The notes under the pieces are model-generated. The model searched no databases and had not been told where the DNA came from. It saw only the letters and a list, made by a program, of their open reading frames with translations. Shown here one piece after another: positions 1 through 9,787 of a stretch of DNA of 64,000 bases (within the stretch, counting starts at the first letter, position 1; each line of letters opens with the position of its first letter). This DNA is from Pseudoalteromonas sp. '520P1 No. 423' (GTDB lineage Bacteria > Pseudomonadota > Gammaproteobacteria > Enterobacterales > Alteromonadaceae): assembly GCF_001269985.1 (NCBI RefSeq), contig NZ_BBZB01000001.1:2046001-2110000 (forward strand), written 5' to 3'. The position numbers were made by a program, and so were the translations under genes.

Positions 1-794
1 ATGGTTTCATATCGGCTATTTTATTTAGTATTACATTTTTCACAACGAAAGAACGTATTTCCCCACCTAAAGATCAAAAAACACCTATTGTCCAAGATAT
101 TAAAGACTTGTTGAATAATAAGCCTTGGCTAGTTTTATTTTCACTGGCATTAATCATTATGCTAACCATTACATTACGTGGCAGTGCGGGGACTTTTTAT
201 TTTAAGTATTATGCCGGGCGAGAAGATTTAATTGGTAGTTTCGCTATGGCTTATATGTTGTCTCTTGCTTTTGGGGCTGCCGCAACACCATTGTTAACAA
301 GATATTTTGATAAAACTAGGTTGTTACAATATTTGATGCTGATTGTTGGTTTGTTATCTATTTTTTTTTATTTTGTGCCCAAAGATAACTTATTTTTAAT
401 GTTTAGCTTGCAGATATTAATTGGTTTGGCATTAGGCCCAAAATCTCCTTTGGTATTTTCTATGTATGCAGATACCGCTGATTATTCACAATGGCAAACA
501 GGTCGTCGTGCAACAGCGATGATTTTTTCTGCCGCAGCATTTGCACAAAAACTAGGAGGCGCACTCGCTGGAGGTTTGATGGGCTGGTTATTAGCCTCAA
601 TGGGTTATGAGGCAAATCAAATACAATCAGGAGATTCCATGCAGGGCATTGTTTTATTAATGACTTTGATCCCTGGTGTTTTTGCATTGATTGCAGTTTT
701 TATTATTCGTTTATATCCACTTAAAAATGAACAAATGTTAGCAGTACAAAATGCATTAAATACTAAATTAAGGAGTGAAGATGTCGTTTGTTGA
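1..794 (+). CDS. GPH-family sugar:cation symporter, C-terminal part
   Basis: The reading frame is open from base 3 to the stop at 792-794, so the gene begins before the window and only about the last 260 residues are present. This part holds several hydrophobic segments separated by short loops. The cytoplasmic stretch TPIVQDIKDLLNNKPW followed by a membrane helix is typical of the central loop of MelB/XynP-type glycoside-pentoside-hexuronide symporters (major facilitator superfamily). Such carriers import di- or oligosaccharides with Na+ or H+. The gene overlaps the start of the downstream GH94 phosphorylase by 14 bases, so the two are almost certainly co-transcribed and the substrate is probably the disaccharide that enzyme cleaves. 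The substrate cannot be read from sequence alone. Confidence 0.8.
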   Translation, partial: GFISAILFSITFFTTKERISPPKDQKTPIVQDIKDLLNNKPWLVLFSLALIIMLTITLRGSAGTFYFKYYAGREDLIGSFAMAYMLSLAFGAAATPLLTRYFDKTRLLQYLMLIVGLLSIFFYFVPKDNLFLMFSLQILIGLALGPKSPLVFSMYADTADYSQWQTGRRATAMIFSAAAFAQKLGGALAGGLMGWLLASMGYEANQIQSGDSMQGIVLLMTLIPGVFALIAVFIIRLYPLKNEQMLAVQNALNTKLRSEDVVC

Positions 795-3201
795 ACAAAA
801 GTTAAAAATGTCACCGCAATATAAAGTGCAATTAGACTCCCCACTTAGTATGCCTAATGCAGGCGGTTTCTTGTGGAATAGTAAAATGATGATTCAGATG
901 AACTGCAGAGGTTATGCTGTTTCACAGTTTATGCAGCCTGAGCCTGCTAAATATTCAAATGGGCCAAATAATGAAGCCAAAACATTTATGCAACCCGAGC
1001 ATCATTATTATACACATCATCCGGGTAGATTTTTTTATATAAAAGATGAATCAAGCAATGAATTATTTTCTGTGCCTTATGAACCGGTTAGAAGCAAGTT
1101 AGAACAATTCAGCTTCATTGTAACCGCCAGTGAAGTATTATGGACAATTAAGCAAAATGGTTTAGAAATTACTTTGGTGTTGAGCTTAACTAAAAATGAT
1201 GTCGTAGAGCTTTGGCAACTGAGAGTTAAAAACCTAACAGATATAAAAAGAAATATTAGCATATATCCTTATTTTTCTATTGGTTATATGTCGTGGATGA
1301 ATCAATCAGCAGTATTTAATGAAAAACTCAATGGCATTATTGCATCAAGTATTACGCCATATCAAAAAGTTGAAGATCATTTCAAACAACAAAATTTCAA
1401 AGACAAAACCTATTTAATTGCAGATATTAAACCAACAGCTTGGTGTGCTAATCAAAATAGCTTTGAAGGTGAGGGTGGCTTACATAATCCAGATGCGATT
1501 CAACAAGTAAACTTAGATAATTCAAACGCAGTATATGAAACACCCTTAGCAGCTTTACAGTATTCAATAGAGTTAAATGCTCAGGGAGAAAAGTCATTTA
1601 AATTTATATTTGGACCAGCTGAACATGAAGATGAAATCGCAGCAATAAAACACAAGGTTTTTGAGCAACCATCTTCATTTGACACACAGAAAAAATTATA
1701 TTTAGATTATATTAATCAAGCAAAAGGCTGTATTGATATTGAAACGCCAGATAGTTCTTTTAATGAATTTATAAACCATTGGCTGCCTAGGCAAATGTTC
1801 TATCATGGTGATGTAAATAGATTAAGCACAGATCCTCAAACACGTAATTACCTGCAAGACGCAATGGGCATGTGTTACATAGACCCAAGTTATACGAGAA
1901 AGGCATTTATTACTGCTTTATCACAACAAACAATTAATGGCGAAATGCCAGATGGTATTTTACTGCATCCAGATGCCAAGCTTAAATATATCAACCAAAT
2001 CCCCCATGCTGATCATAGTGTTTGGCTACCTATTTGTTTATTAGCTTATTTAGATGAAACAAATGATTATAACTTATTGAATGAACTAGTTGGATTTGCT
2101 AATAGTGAAGAGTTACTTACAGTTAAGGTGCATATAGATTTGGCTATGCAGTATTTATTAAATCAAACAGATGAACGGGGTTTGAGTTTTATAGCACAAG
2201 GAGATTGGTGCGATCCCATGAATATGGTGGGCTTTAAAGGTAAAGGCGTATCGGCTTGGTTATCTATGGCAACTGCTTATGCATTAAATACTTGGTGTGA
2301 TATTTGTGAAGATCTCAAAGAGGTTAATCAAAGCCAGGTAAATGAGTTTAGATATGCAGCTAAAGCTATCAATAACGCAACTAATCAGTATTTTTGGGAT
2401 GGGCAGTGGTTTGCCAGAGGCATAACCGACGATAACGTAACTTTTGGTATTAATTCAGACGTAGAAGGGCGTATTTTTATTAATCCTCAAAGTTGGGCTA
2501 TGCTAAGCGGTACCGCAGATGATGAACAAATAAATAAGATAATAACTCAAGTTAATAAACAGCTGATGACGCCATATGGTGTCATGATGTTAGCGCCTAG
2601 TTATACAAAAATGCGTAATGATGTTGGACGCATTACCCAAAAGTCACCTGGCGTTGCAGAAAATGGTTCGGTATATAATCATGCCGCTATTTTTTATGCG
2701 TTTAGTTTGTATTCACAAGGTCAAGCTGATTTAGCATTTGATGTATTGATGAAAATGCTGCCAAGTGAAACTGATGAAACTAAACGCGGGCAGTTGCCTA
2801 TTTTTATTCCTAATTATTACCGTGGTGCATATTATCAACTTCCACAAATGGCAGGTCGCTCTAGTCAATTATTTAATACAGGCACAGTTGCTTGGTTTTA
2901 TCGCTGTTTAATTGAAGGATTATGCGGATTAAAAGGTGATAAAGGAGATTTAGTTGTACAACCTCAATTACCTAAGCATTGGCCTAATATTAAGGTGATA
3001 CGTCATTTTCAGGGAGCTGTGTTTAATGTTGAAATAATACAATCGCATACAGTGCTAGAAACTAAGTTAGTTTTAGATAGCATTGAGCTAGCGACTAATA
3101 AAATTACAAATATTGCTGAGGGTAAACAGCATAAATTAATAGTCATAACGCCTTACCTTGTTAATGAGAATCAGAATAAAAAGGATGCTAGTGATGACTA
3201 A
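781..3201 (+). CDS. GH94 glycoside phosphorylase, probably cellobionate phosphorylase type
   Basis: An 806-residue cytosolic protein. An upstream in-frame GTG at 775 exists, but AGGAG at 771-775 is spaced correctly for the ATG at 781. The catalytic-domain signature GDWCDPMNMVG places the likely general acid Asp near residues 475-478. The C-terminal blocks IPNYYRG, AGRSSQLFNTGT and RCLIEGLCGL are characteristic of cellobiose, chitobiose and cellobionate phosphorylases (former GT36). These enzymes use phosphate to split a beta-glucosyl disaccharide and release alpha-glucose 1-phosphate. The next gene is a gluconokinase, which would use the gluconate released from cellobionate, so cellobionate (glucosyl-gluconate) is the best substrate guess. 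Cellobiose or chitobiose phosphorylase are alternatives. The family call is secure; the substrate is inferred from the neighbours. Confidence 0.85.
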   Translation: MSFVEQKLKMSPQYKVQLDSPLSMPNAGGFLWNSKMMIQMNCRGYAVSQFMQPEPAKYSNGPNNEAKTFMQPEHHYYTHHPGRFFYIKDESSNELFSVPYEPVRSKLEQFSFIVTASEVLWTIKQNGLEITLVLSLTKNDVVELWQLRVKNLTDIKRNISIYPYFSIGYMSWMNQSAVFNEKLNGIIASSITPYQKVEDHFKQQNFKDKTYLIADIKPTAWCANQNSFEGEGGLHNPDAIQQVNLDNSNAVYETPLAALQYSIELNAQGEKSFKFIFGPAEHEDEIAAIKHKVFEQPSSFDTQKKLYLDYINQAKGCIDIETPDSSFNEFINHWLPRQMFYHGDVNRLSTDPQTRNYLQDAMGMCYIDPSYTRKAFITALSQQTINGEMPDGILLHPDAKLKYINQIPHADHSVWLPICLLAYLDETNDYNLLNELVGFANSEELLTVKVHIDLAMQYLLNQTDERGLSFIAQGDWCDPMNMVGFKGKGVSAWLSMATAYALNTWCDICEDLKEVNQSQVNEFRYAAKAINNATNQYFWDGQWFARGITDDNVTFGINSDVEGRIFINPQSWAMLSGTADDEQINKIITQVNKQLMTPYGVMMLAPSYTKMRNDVGRITQKSPGVAENGSVYNHAAIFYAFSLYSQGQADLAFDVLMKMLPSETDETKRGQLPIFIPNYYRGAYYQLPQMAGRSSQLFNTGTVAWFYRCLIEGLCGLKGDKGDLVVQPQLPKHWPNIKVIRHFQGAVFNVEIIQSHTVLETKLVLDSIELATNKITNIAEGKQHKLIVITPYLVNENQNKKDASDD

Positions 3202-3739
3202 GTTAATGGGAATACATCCAAAACTAATCATAGTGATGGGTGTCAGTGGTTGTGGAAAATCAACAATAGCGCAAGAAATCGCACAGAATCTGTGTATGTC
3301 ATTTATAGATGCTGACGACTTTCACTTAAGTGAAGCTAAATCACTTATGTCTGAGGGGGTGCCTTTAACAGATGCCATGAGAGTACCTTGGATTAATAAA
3401 ATAAAAAAATATTTAGCAGATAGTCATTCAAATGATCATGGTGTCGTTTTGGCATTCTCAGGATTAAAAAAACACCACCGTAATATGTTTAGGATGCTGA
3501 ATTTTGATATTTGTTACTTCCATTTATACGCGCCTTTTAAAGATATTCACCATAGATTAGATAAACGCAAAAACCATTTTTTTTGTAGTAAATTATTAGC
3601 AAGTCAATATGCAGCATTAGAATCAACAATTAATGAATCGGATGTCACTTTAATCGATGCTAATTTATCGATCGCAAAGACTGTAGAGACAATTCAGGTC
3701 AAGTTATTGGAGGGAGAATATGCTGTATCAAATTTTTAA
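3194..3739 (+). CDS. Gluconokinase (GntK-like)
   Basis: The protein is about 181 residues from the ATG at 3194, which overlaps the phosphorylase stop by 8 bases and follows AAAAAGG at 3178-3183. In-frame starts at 3158 and 3164 lie too far inside the upstream gene to be preferred. The Walker A motif GVSGCGKST is near the N terminus, followed by DADDFH and GVPLTDAMRVPW, the substrate-binding pattern of thermoresistant gluconokinases (shikimate-kinase fold). The usual SALKKxYR block appears here as SGLKKHHR. It phosphorylates D-gluconate to 6-phosphogluconate for the Entner-Doudoroff or pentose phosphate pathway. In this operon the gluconate would come from phosphorolysis of cellobionate. Family assignment is firm. 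Confidence 0.87.
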   Translation: MTKLMGIHPKLIIVMGVSGCGKSTIAQEIAQNLCMSFIDADDFHLSEAKSLMSEGVPLTDAMRVPWINKIKKYLADSHSNDHGVVLAFSGLKKHHRNMFRMLNFDICYFHLYAPFKDIHHRLDKRKNHFFCSKLLASQYAALESTINESDVTLIDANLSIAKTVETIQVKLLEGEYAVSNF

Positions 3740-4469
3740 AAAATACACTTTTATATGTTTTATAGTGTCATTTCAGGCCATCGCATTAGAAGCAATAAAT
3801 ACCAAAGAGCTGATAACTATCAATGGTATCGCTGATGAATCGAGTTGGGATAAAGCTAAGTGGTATCCATTAAATCAACATATACTGGGAAAATTGCCCA
3901 CAAAAGATGATTTTAGTGGTCGATTTAAACTGATGTGGAATGATAAAAAATTATTTTTATTAGCTGAAATAACAGATGATATTTTATTTGATCAACATAG
4001 CGATCCTAAACACTTTTATTGGGATGATGATTGTTTAGAAGTATTTATAGATGAAGATAAATCAGGCGGAAATCATCAGTTTAATTACAATGCGTTTGCC
4101 TACCATATTGCTCTGGATAACCAAGTTGTCGATATAGGAAAGAATCATCGTGATGGCACTACAAACTTTGTATTACTCAATGATCATATAAAAAGTAAGT
4201 GGCAAAGGGGCAAAGTAGCACCTCATAAAATGACTTGGGAGTTAGCAATTGATATTTACAATGATAAATACAGTGACAACACAGCCATAAAGCCAGTTGA
4301 ACTTGAGTTAGGTAAAGAGTTAGGTTTTATGTTGGCTTATTGTGATAATGATGGCAGCAAAGAACGTGAACACTTTATGGGTTCGACTAAAATAAAACCT
4401 AAAAATGGTGATAAAAACTTAGGTTATATTACTGCTGATGTATTTGATTCACTCATACTAGTTAAATAG
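3720..4469 (+). CDS. Secreted CBM9-like carbohydrate-binding protein
   Basis: A 249-residue protein with a hydrophobic N-terminal export signal (residues about 8-22, ending near IALEA). The rest resembles a CBM9-type beta-sandwich: an early ITINGIADESSWDKA strand, LFLLAEITDD in the middle, and the acidic DDDCLEVFIDED block. This domain occurs alone or fused to enzymes in marine polysaccharide degraders and binds reducing ends of glucans or xylans. The ATG at 3720 overlaps the gluconokinase 3' end by 20 bases and has a very strong ribosome binding site (GGAGGGAG). It is the last gene of the operon. Its role, capture of cello-oligosaccharides or their oxidised ends, is inferred from fold and context. 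Confidence 0.7.
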   Translation: MLYQIFKKYTFICFIVSFQAIALEAINTKELITINGIADESSWDKAKWYPLNQHILGKLPTKDDFSGRFKLMWNDKKLFLLAEITDDILFDQHSDPKHFYWDDDCLEVFIDEDKSGGNHQFNYNAFAYHIALDNQVVDIGKNHRDGTTNFVLLNDHIKSKWQRGKVAPHKMTWELAIDIYNDKYSDNTAIKPVELELGKELGFMLAYCDNDGSKEREHFMGSTKIKPKNGDKNLGYITADVFDSLILVK

Positions 4470-4476
4470 CTTGGAT

Positions 4477-4506
4477 AAGTGCTTACTGCATGTTTAGTGA
4501 GCACTT
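4477..4506 (+). terminator. Stem-loop after the sugar operon
   Basis: AAGTGCTTACT pairs with AGTGAGCACTT (one G-U pair) just after the last gene of the operon. There is no clean U-tract, so it is either a weak terminator or a 3'-end stabilising hairpin. Confidence 0.4.
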
Positions 4507-4621
4507 AAAATTATGTGAGTAGTTTAAGATTTATACACTTTTAAAATACTACAAAAAAACAACATTTCAATTAAAGTAAACCTGTTATTATTCTGCAAAA
4601 TTTTTAGTTTAAATAAGATAA

Positions 4622-4897
4622 ATGAACAAAACACAACTAATAGCAAAAATTGCTAAAGATGCAGATATCACTAAAGTACAAGCAAAACAGTTTTATGATG
4701 CTTTTGTTGCCACTATCACTAAGCAACTATATGAAAGTGAAATAGTACAATTGACAGGTTTTGGTAATTTTTCAATTAATTATCGTCCAGAGCGCCAGGG
4801 TCGTAATCCTCAAACTGGGGAGTCAATGACAATTCCAGGTTCGCATGTGCCAGTTTTTAAACCGAGTAAAGCATTAAAAGAGTTATGTAACGGTTAA
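4622..4897 (+). CDS. HU/IHF-family DNA-binding protein
   Basis: A 91-residue protein with the complete bacterial HU architecture: an N-terminal helical dimerisation region beginning MNKTQLIAKIAKDA, the conserved LTGFGNF turn, and a beta-arm with RPERQGRNPQTGE that intercalates into DNA. The C-terminal PVFKPSKALKE matches the usual FKPGKALK ending. Length is normal for HU. It bends and compacts DNA in the nucleoid. Sequence alone does not show whether it is the main HU, a variant or IHF-like; the arm is more HU-like. It stands alone, with an intrinsic terminator directly downstream. Confidence 0.9.
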   Translation: MNKTQLIAKIAKDADITKVQAKQFYDAFVATITKQLYESEIVQLTGFGNFSINYRPERQGRNPQTGESMTIPGSHVPVFKPSKALKELCNG

Positions 4898-4922
4898 ATT
4901 TTAATAGTTTTTACACTGTATT

Positions 4923-4951
4923 AAAAAAGCGAAGTTTAACTTCGCTTTTTT
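4923..4951 (+). terminator. Rho-independent terminator of the HU-like gene
   Basis: AAAAAAGCGAAG-TTTAA-CTTCGCTTTTTT is a perfect 12-bp inverted repeat ending in a T-tract, 25 bases after the stop codon. The A-tract on the other side would let it work in both directions. Confidence 0.9.
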
Positions 4952-5103
4952 GTTTTTCTAAGTTGTATAGTGACGGTTTATTCTGAAGAAAATGTAATGA
5001 CGCGAGTTATGTTTTCGTTACCTTTGGAAAAAGTAAGATAAAATATTTTACGCTTGGATTGATCCATGATTAAATTACGGCCCTTTGATCAGAGAATATA
5101 TAA

Positions 5104-5622
5104 ATGAAAATGCGTTTTGATAGCTTATCTCCTGAGCGTCTTCAAAAAAGAAAGCAAGTTCACGAAATTTGCCGATTATTTAGTAAAAGTCCTAGTAAAG
5201 GAAATTTAAAACGTTTAAAAACAATATTTGCCAGTTGTGGAGACGAGGTATTTATTGAATCAGGTTTTCATTGTGATTATGCAGATCAAATATTTTTAGC
5301 TGATCGGGTTTATATTAATATTAACTGTACCGTATTAGATGGTGGAGAGGTTCGTATAGGTGAGGATTCACTCATAGGGCCAAATGTACAGTTGCTTACG
5401 GTATCTCATGATGTTGATCCGCAAGCGCGATTAAAAAAATATAACTATGCACAAAATATTACAATAGGAAAAAATGTCTGGATAGCAGCAGGCGTTATTA
5501 TTTTACCAGGTGTGACCGTTGGCGATAATAGCGTAATAGGTGCAGGCAGTGTTGTTAGTAAAAATGTTGACCCAGATAGCCTTTATCTGGGTAACCCTGC
5601 AACTAAAATAAAGTCACTTTAG
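5104..5622 (+). CDS. Left-handed beta-helix O-acetyltransferase (Maa/LacA-like)
   Basis: A 172-residue protein made largely of hexapeptide repeats ([LIV]-G-x4), e.g. RIGEDSLIG, TIGKNVWIAAG and TVGDNSVIGAGS. It has the sugar O-acetyltransferase features: an N-terminal helical region, the loop TVSHDVD containing the candidate catalytic His, and a C-terminal GNPATKIK. It is slightly shorter than Maa/LacA (about 183-203 residues) at the N terminus. These enzymes move acetyl from acetyl-CoA to a sugar hydroxyl in the cytosol; the acceptor cannot be told. No good ribosome binding site precedes the two adjacent ATGs (5104 and 5110). The gene converges on the coiled-coil gene, overlapping its 3' end by 4 bases. 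Confidence 0.8.
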   Translation: MKMRFDSLSPERLQKRKQVHEICRLFSKSPSKGNLKRLKTIFASCGDEVFIESGFHCDYADQIFLADRVYININCTVLDGGEVRIGEDSLIGPNVQLLTVSHDVDPQARLKKYNYAQNITIGKNVWIAAGVIILPGVTVGDNSVIGAGSVVSKNVDPDSLYLGNPATKIKSL

Positions 5623-7295
5623 CAGTCAGCTAAATTTTCTTTTAAGTCGGAGTTTTCTTTCTCTAAAACTCTGACCTTTGCCATAGCTTGCTCAGCACTT
5701 TTAGTAAGCCTTTCAAATGTGGTACTTGAGTTTTGTTTGATAAATTCAAGTTGCTCCATCAATCTCTCATTTTCTGATTTTGCGTGATAGCTCGCTGTTT
5801 GTTCATTAGTCAACTTTTCTTCTAATGTTTTAATTTTGCTAATCGCTTGCTCAGACTTGTTTGTTAATCTTTCTAAAGTAGATGTCGAGTTATTTCTAAT
5901 GAAACTCATTTGCTCTATTAATTTTTGATTTTCTTGCTTCATATTTTGTAAAGCAGTTTTAGCAGCCTCAGAAAGGTGCTGTGCTTTTTCTACTGTTTCT
6001 TTTTGGGCCTTTAAAGTGTCATTTAAACTTTGGTTATGCTCATTTGCTGTTGTATTTTGCTCTTTTAAATCGTGAATTCTTGCTTCAGTTTGTTTGAGCG
6101 TTGTTTGTAAAAGAGTTTTGGCTTCGAGTGCATCATCTAAAGTGACAGTTTTTAATTTTAAATCACTTTGAGATTCAGTTAATTGAGACTGTAAATTTTC
6201 GAACTCAACTTGTGTTTCGCTTAACGTTTGGCTGGTTTTATTTAGTTCCTCAGTCATAGTGGAAGCTTGGATATTTAATTGAGAAATTTCAGCCGCATAT
6301 GATTCTTTCGCTTGTGCAATATGTGATTCTTTATTTTGTGTTAGTTCTGTTATTTTTGCTTCATAATCAAGGGTAAGTTGCTGTGTTGATTGATTATGTT
6401 GTTCGCTTAATTTATTTGCTTGCGTTTCAAAAGTTTGGCTAAGCTCTAATAGCTTAGATTCATAACGCTCAGTTGTAGATGTTGAGACCACTTCATGTTT
6501 TGATATCAGATCTGAAATTTGATTGCTAAAGCTTTCTTCTAATTCAGATGTATGTTGTTCATGTATTTGTTGATTTGAAGCAATTTCATTTTCAAAGCGA
6601 GTTTTTACATTCTTTAATTCAAGCGCGTAACTTTGCTCTTTGTCATTTAGTTGTTGCTGTGAACTCGTTTTGATTTCATTTATTGTGTTTTCTAAGCCTT
6701 TAGAGGCTAAGGCGATGGATTCATTTTCTTGGGTCAATGTGTTTAACTTAGCTTCGAAACTTTGAGTCAGTTCATTGATATTGCTTTTATTAGATTCATC
6801 TAACTGTGTGATCTTACTTTCGTAATTATTTGTCAGCTCAATTGTAGTTGTTTCTAATGTTTGTTGTAAATCAGCTATCGTGTCTTGATATTGTGATTCT
6901 TGCTGTGTAATAGATGCTTCTAATTCAGATATTTGTTTAGTGAGTTGAGTAACGCGATTTTCTGATTCTTGTAGACTAGAAGCCGTATTTCTCTCAATTT
7001 CTAGAGAAAACTCTAATTGTTGTTTTGTTGCTGTATTTAAAACTTCAGCTTGATTTGATACTTCAGCTTTTAATGCATCTAAAAATTCATTGCTAAAAGT
7101 TTGTTTATTAACATTGGGATCAAGGTTGACTTGAGCAGAGTCATTTGCAGCTTCACTTCTCCACGTTTTATAGTGAATTATGACTTCAGACTTTGGTAAT
7201 TGCGTTTGTTCAAAAATACGATCTAAAGATAAACCTTCTTTAGTATCATAAAGAGCATCACATATTTCTTTTATTTGTGCGTAATGAGCTGACAT
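5619..7295 (-). CDS. Long coiled-coil protein with KfrA-like N-terminal domain
   Basis: A 558-residue protein. Residues 1-50 resemble the KfrA/plasmid-region DNA-binding N domain (YAQIKEICDAL then LPKSEVIIHYKTWR). From about residue 75 on it is an almost uninterrupted heptad coiled coil rich in Gln, Glu, Ser and Leu, with no signal or membrane segment. Near the C terminus a block repeats: EQMSFIRNNSTSTLERL and EQLEFIKQNSSTTFERL, each followed by a SEQAISKIK or AEQAMAKVR segment, showing an internal duplication of about 60 residues. KfrA-type proteins bind DNA and multimerise through the coiled coil, but this one is chromosomal and is not beside a partition system. The DNA-binding role is an inference from the N-terminal resemblance only. 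Confidence 0.6.
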   Translation of the reverse strand: MSAHYAQIKEICDALYDTKEGLSLDRIFEQTQLPKSEVIIHYKTWRSEAANDSAQVNLDPNVNKQTFSNEFLDALKAEVSNQAEVLNTATKQQLEFSLEIERNTASSLQESENRVTQLTKQISELEASITQQESQYQDTIADLQQTLETTTIELTNNYESKITQLDESNKSNINELTQSFEAKLNTLTQENESIALASKGLENTINEIKTSSQQQLNDKEQSYALELKNVKTRFENEIASNQQIHEQHTSELEESFSNQISDLISKHEVVSTSTTERYESKLLELSQTFETQANKLSEQHNQSTQQLTLDYEAKITELTQNKESHIAQAKESYAAEISQLNIQASTMTEELNKTSQTLSETQVEFENLQSQLTESQSDLKLKTVTLDDALEAKTLLQTTLKQTEARIHDLKEQNTTANEHNQSLNDTLKAQKETVEKAQHLSEAAKTALQNMKQENQKLIEQMSFIRNNSTSTLERLTNKSEQAISKIKTLEEKLTNEQTASYHAKSENERLMEQLEFIKQNSSTTFERLTKSAEQAMAKVRVLEKENSDLKENLADC

Positions 7296-7616
7296 GAAGG
7301 TCCTATATTTTTATTATACTTTTGAATCAAGCTTTATTGTATACCCAAATAGAGTATAAGGTCTAATATCGTTTGGGACACCTAAAATCATGAATTAATT
7401 ACGGTGATTTTTAATTCTTATGATAAGAAAGCTTGTCACAGTTTTATATGGTCATACTATCTGATTTAAATTTATTTTACAGAGTAAATTTAATAAAAAT
7501 GAAACTTATTTAAGGTAGGAGGGTAAAATCATAAAATGGTATTAATACGAAGGTATTAAGCACAGTTACAAATGATTATAACTGTGCTTTAAAAGCTTAA
7601 ATAAAATTATAAGCAA
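7296..7616. other. Intergenic region between the coiled-coil gene and metG
   Basis: About 320 bases without a convincing gene on either strand. It should hold the promoter of the minus-strand coiled-coil gene near 7300-7400 and the 3' end of metG with its stem-loop at 7558-7589. No repeat, tRNA or small ORF with a ribosome binding site was seen. Confidence 0.5.
7558..7589 (-). terminator. Stem-loop downstream of metG
   Basis: AAGCACAGTTA and TAACTGTGCTT form an 11-bp perfect stem about 28 bases past the metG stop. The U-tract is weak (AATACC follows on the minus strand), so termination efficiency is uncertain. Confidence 0.5.
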
Positions 7617-9644
7617 TTACATGATACGCATACCAGGTTTAGAGCCTTCATCAGGATTAAGGATATGTATTTCTTTGCCACCAGGTCCAGCCGCTAATAC
7701 CATACCTTCTGACATACCAAAGCGCATTTTACGTGGTTTAAGGTTTGCAACCATTACCGTAAGTTTGCCTTCGATATCTTCAGGTTGATAAGCTGATTTA
7801 ATACCAGCAAAAACTTGGCGTGTTTCACCGCCTAAATCAAGTGTTAATTTAAGTAGCTTATCAGCTCCTGTCACATGTTCTGCTTTAGCGATTAAAGCAA
7901 CACGTAAATCAATTTTTGCAAAATCATCAAACTCAATTTCATCAGCAATAGGATCTTTTTCAAGTTCGCCATTTGATTCTAGTACTGTGTGTGGTTTTGC
8001 TTCTAAGCTTTCTTTAGACTCTTCTAACATAGTATTTACTTTGTCCATTTCAACACGTTGCATCAGCGCTTTGAACTTAGTGATTTCATGACCTGTTAGT
8101 TGTGTTTTAGCACTTTCCCAAGTTAAATCTTCATTTAAGAATGCTTCTACGTTTTGAGCCATTTGCGGTAATACAGGTTTTAAGTAAACCATTAATAAAC
8201 GGAATAAGTTAATACCTAAAGAACATACTTGGTGAGCTTGCTCTTGAGTCTCTTCGTTCTTAATTAATACCCAAGGTGCATTAGTATCAATAAATTGATT
8301 TGCTTTGTCAGCAAGTGACATGATTTCACGAATGGCACGGCCAAATTCACGAGATTCGTAGCTATTTGCGATTGACTCAGAAGCGTCTTGGAATTCAGTC
8401 AATAAAGCTTGGTCTAAAATGGTATCACTTAACTTGCCATCAAACTTCTTAGTGATAAAGCCAGCACAGCGACTTGCGATATTGACAACTTTACCAACAA
8501 GGTCTGAATTTACACGCTGTGCAAAATCTTCTAAATTAAGGTCAAAATCTGTAATGCCAGAATTTAATTTTGCAGCAAAATAATAACGTAGGTATTCAGG
8601 GTTTAAATGATCTAAATAAGTTCGGGCTTTGATAAATGTGCCTTTAGATTTAGACATCTTAGCGCCATTCACTGTTACAAAACCGTGAGCAAATACATTA
8701 GTTGGTTTACGGAATTTAGCACCATCAAGCATTGCAGGCCAAAACAAGCTATGGAAATAGATAATATCTTTACCAATGAAGTGATATAGCTCAGCTTTTG
8801 AATCTTCGCCCCAAAACTCTTCAAAATTAAGGTCTGTTTTATTACATAAATTTTTAAAGCTTGCCATGTAACCGATTGGTGCATCTAGCCAAACGTAAAA
8901 GTATTTACCTGGCTCACCTGGGATCTCAAAACCAAAATAAGGTGCATCACGGCTAATATCCCATTGTTGTAGGCCATCAGTAAACCATTCTTGCAGCTTG
9001 TTTGCCATTTCTTCTTGGATAGAGCCTGAATGTAGCCATTCTTTTAACATGCCTTCAAATGCCGGTAAGTCAAAGAAGAAATGCTCTGAATCTTTTAGTA
9101 CTGGCGTAGCACCAGACATAACTGATTTTGGGTCTTTTAGTTCGGTTGGGCTATAAGTTGCGCCACATGAATCGCAGCTATCACCGTTTTGATCTATTGA
9201 ATCACAACTTGGACAAGTACCAGTTACAAAACGATCTGGTAAGAAAATAGATTTTTCTGGATCAAATAATTGCTCGATAGTACGCTTTTTGATGAAGCCA
9301 GCATCATTTAGTCGTGTATAAATTAATGAGCTTAGTTCTTTATTTTCTTCTGAGTGTGTACTGTGATAATTATCAAATTTGATATTAAAATCTGCAAAAT
9401 CTCTTTGTCTTTCAAAACTAACAGCAGCAACCATTTCTTCAGGTGTTATGCCTTGTTTTTGAGCGTTTAGCATAATTGGCGTGCCGTGGGCATCATCAGC
9501 ACATACATAATATGTTTCATGGCCTCTCAACTTTTGGAAGCGAGACCAGATATCAGTCTGAATATATTCTAACATATGGCCTAGGTGAGTAGGGCCATTC
9601 GCGTAAGGTAACGCGCTTGTGATGAGGATTTTTCTAGGTGCCAT
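7617..9644 (-). CDS. metG: Methionine--tRNA ligase
   Basis: A 675-residue class I aminoacyl-tRNA synthetase charging tRNA-Met with methionine. The ATP-binding HIGH-type motif HLGH is at residues 20-23, and KMSKS is near residue 329 within [13 protein letters not shown] four-Cys zinc knuckle (CPSCDS ... CDSCGA, about residues 143-162) marks the MetRS1 subtype. The C-terminal 100 residues ([37 protein letters not shown]) are the EMAPII-like tRNA-binding domain that makes the enzyme a homodimer, as in E. coli (677 residues). It is divergent from mrp, which is a common arrangement in gammaproteobacteria. Confidence 0.98.
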   Translation of the reverse strand: MAPRKILITSALPYANGPTHLGHMLEYIQTDIWSRFQKLRGHETYYVCADDAHGTPIMLNAQKQGITPEEMVAAVSFERQRDFADFNIKFDNYHSTHSEENKELSSLIYTRLNDAGFIKKRTIEQLFDPEKSIFLPDRFVTGTCPSCDSIDQNGDSCDSCGATYSPTELKDPKSVMSGATPVLKDSEHFFFDLPAFEGMLKEWLHSGSIQEEMANKLQEWFTDGLQQWDISRDAPYFGFEIPGEPGKYFYVWLDAPIGYMASFKNLCNKTDLNFEEFWGEDSKAELYHFIGKDIIYFHSLFWPAMLDGAKFRKPTNVFAHGFVTVNGAKMSKSKGTFIKARTYLDHLNPEYLRYYFAAKLNSGITDFDLNLEDFAQRVNSDLVGKVVNIASRCAGFITKKFDGKLSDTILDQALLTEFQDASESIANSYESREFGRAIREIMSLADKANQFIDTNAPWVLIKNEETQEQAHQVCSLGINLFRLLMVYLKPVLPQMAQNVEAFLNEDLTWESAKTQLTGHEITKFKALMQRVEMDKVNTMLEESKESLEAKPHTVLESNGELEKDPIADEIEFDDFAKIDLRVALIAKAEHVTGADKLLKLTLDLGGETRQVFAGIKSAYQPEDIEGKLTVMVANLKPRKMRFGMSEGMVLAAGPGGKEIHILNPDEGSKPGMRIM

Positions 9645-9787
9645 AAATTTTTTACCGTATGTTATTTAATTTGCTTTGAGACTTAAAAATGTAATTTATA
9701 AGTATTTTAAGCACAGACTGGTTTTAATACCGTGAATGTTACATAATTTAGCGGCATTTTTCATTACCGAAACTCGAATTTCTCATC

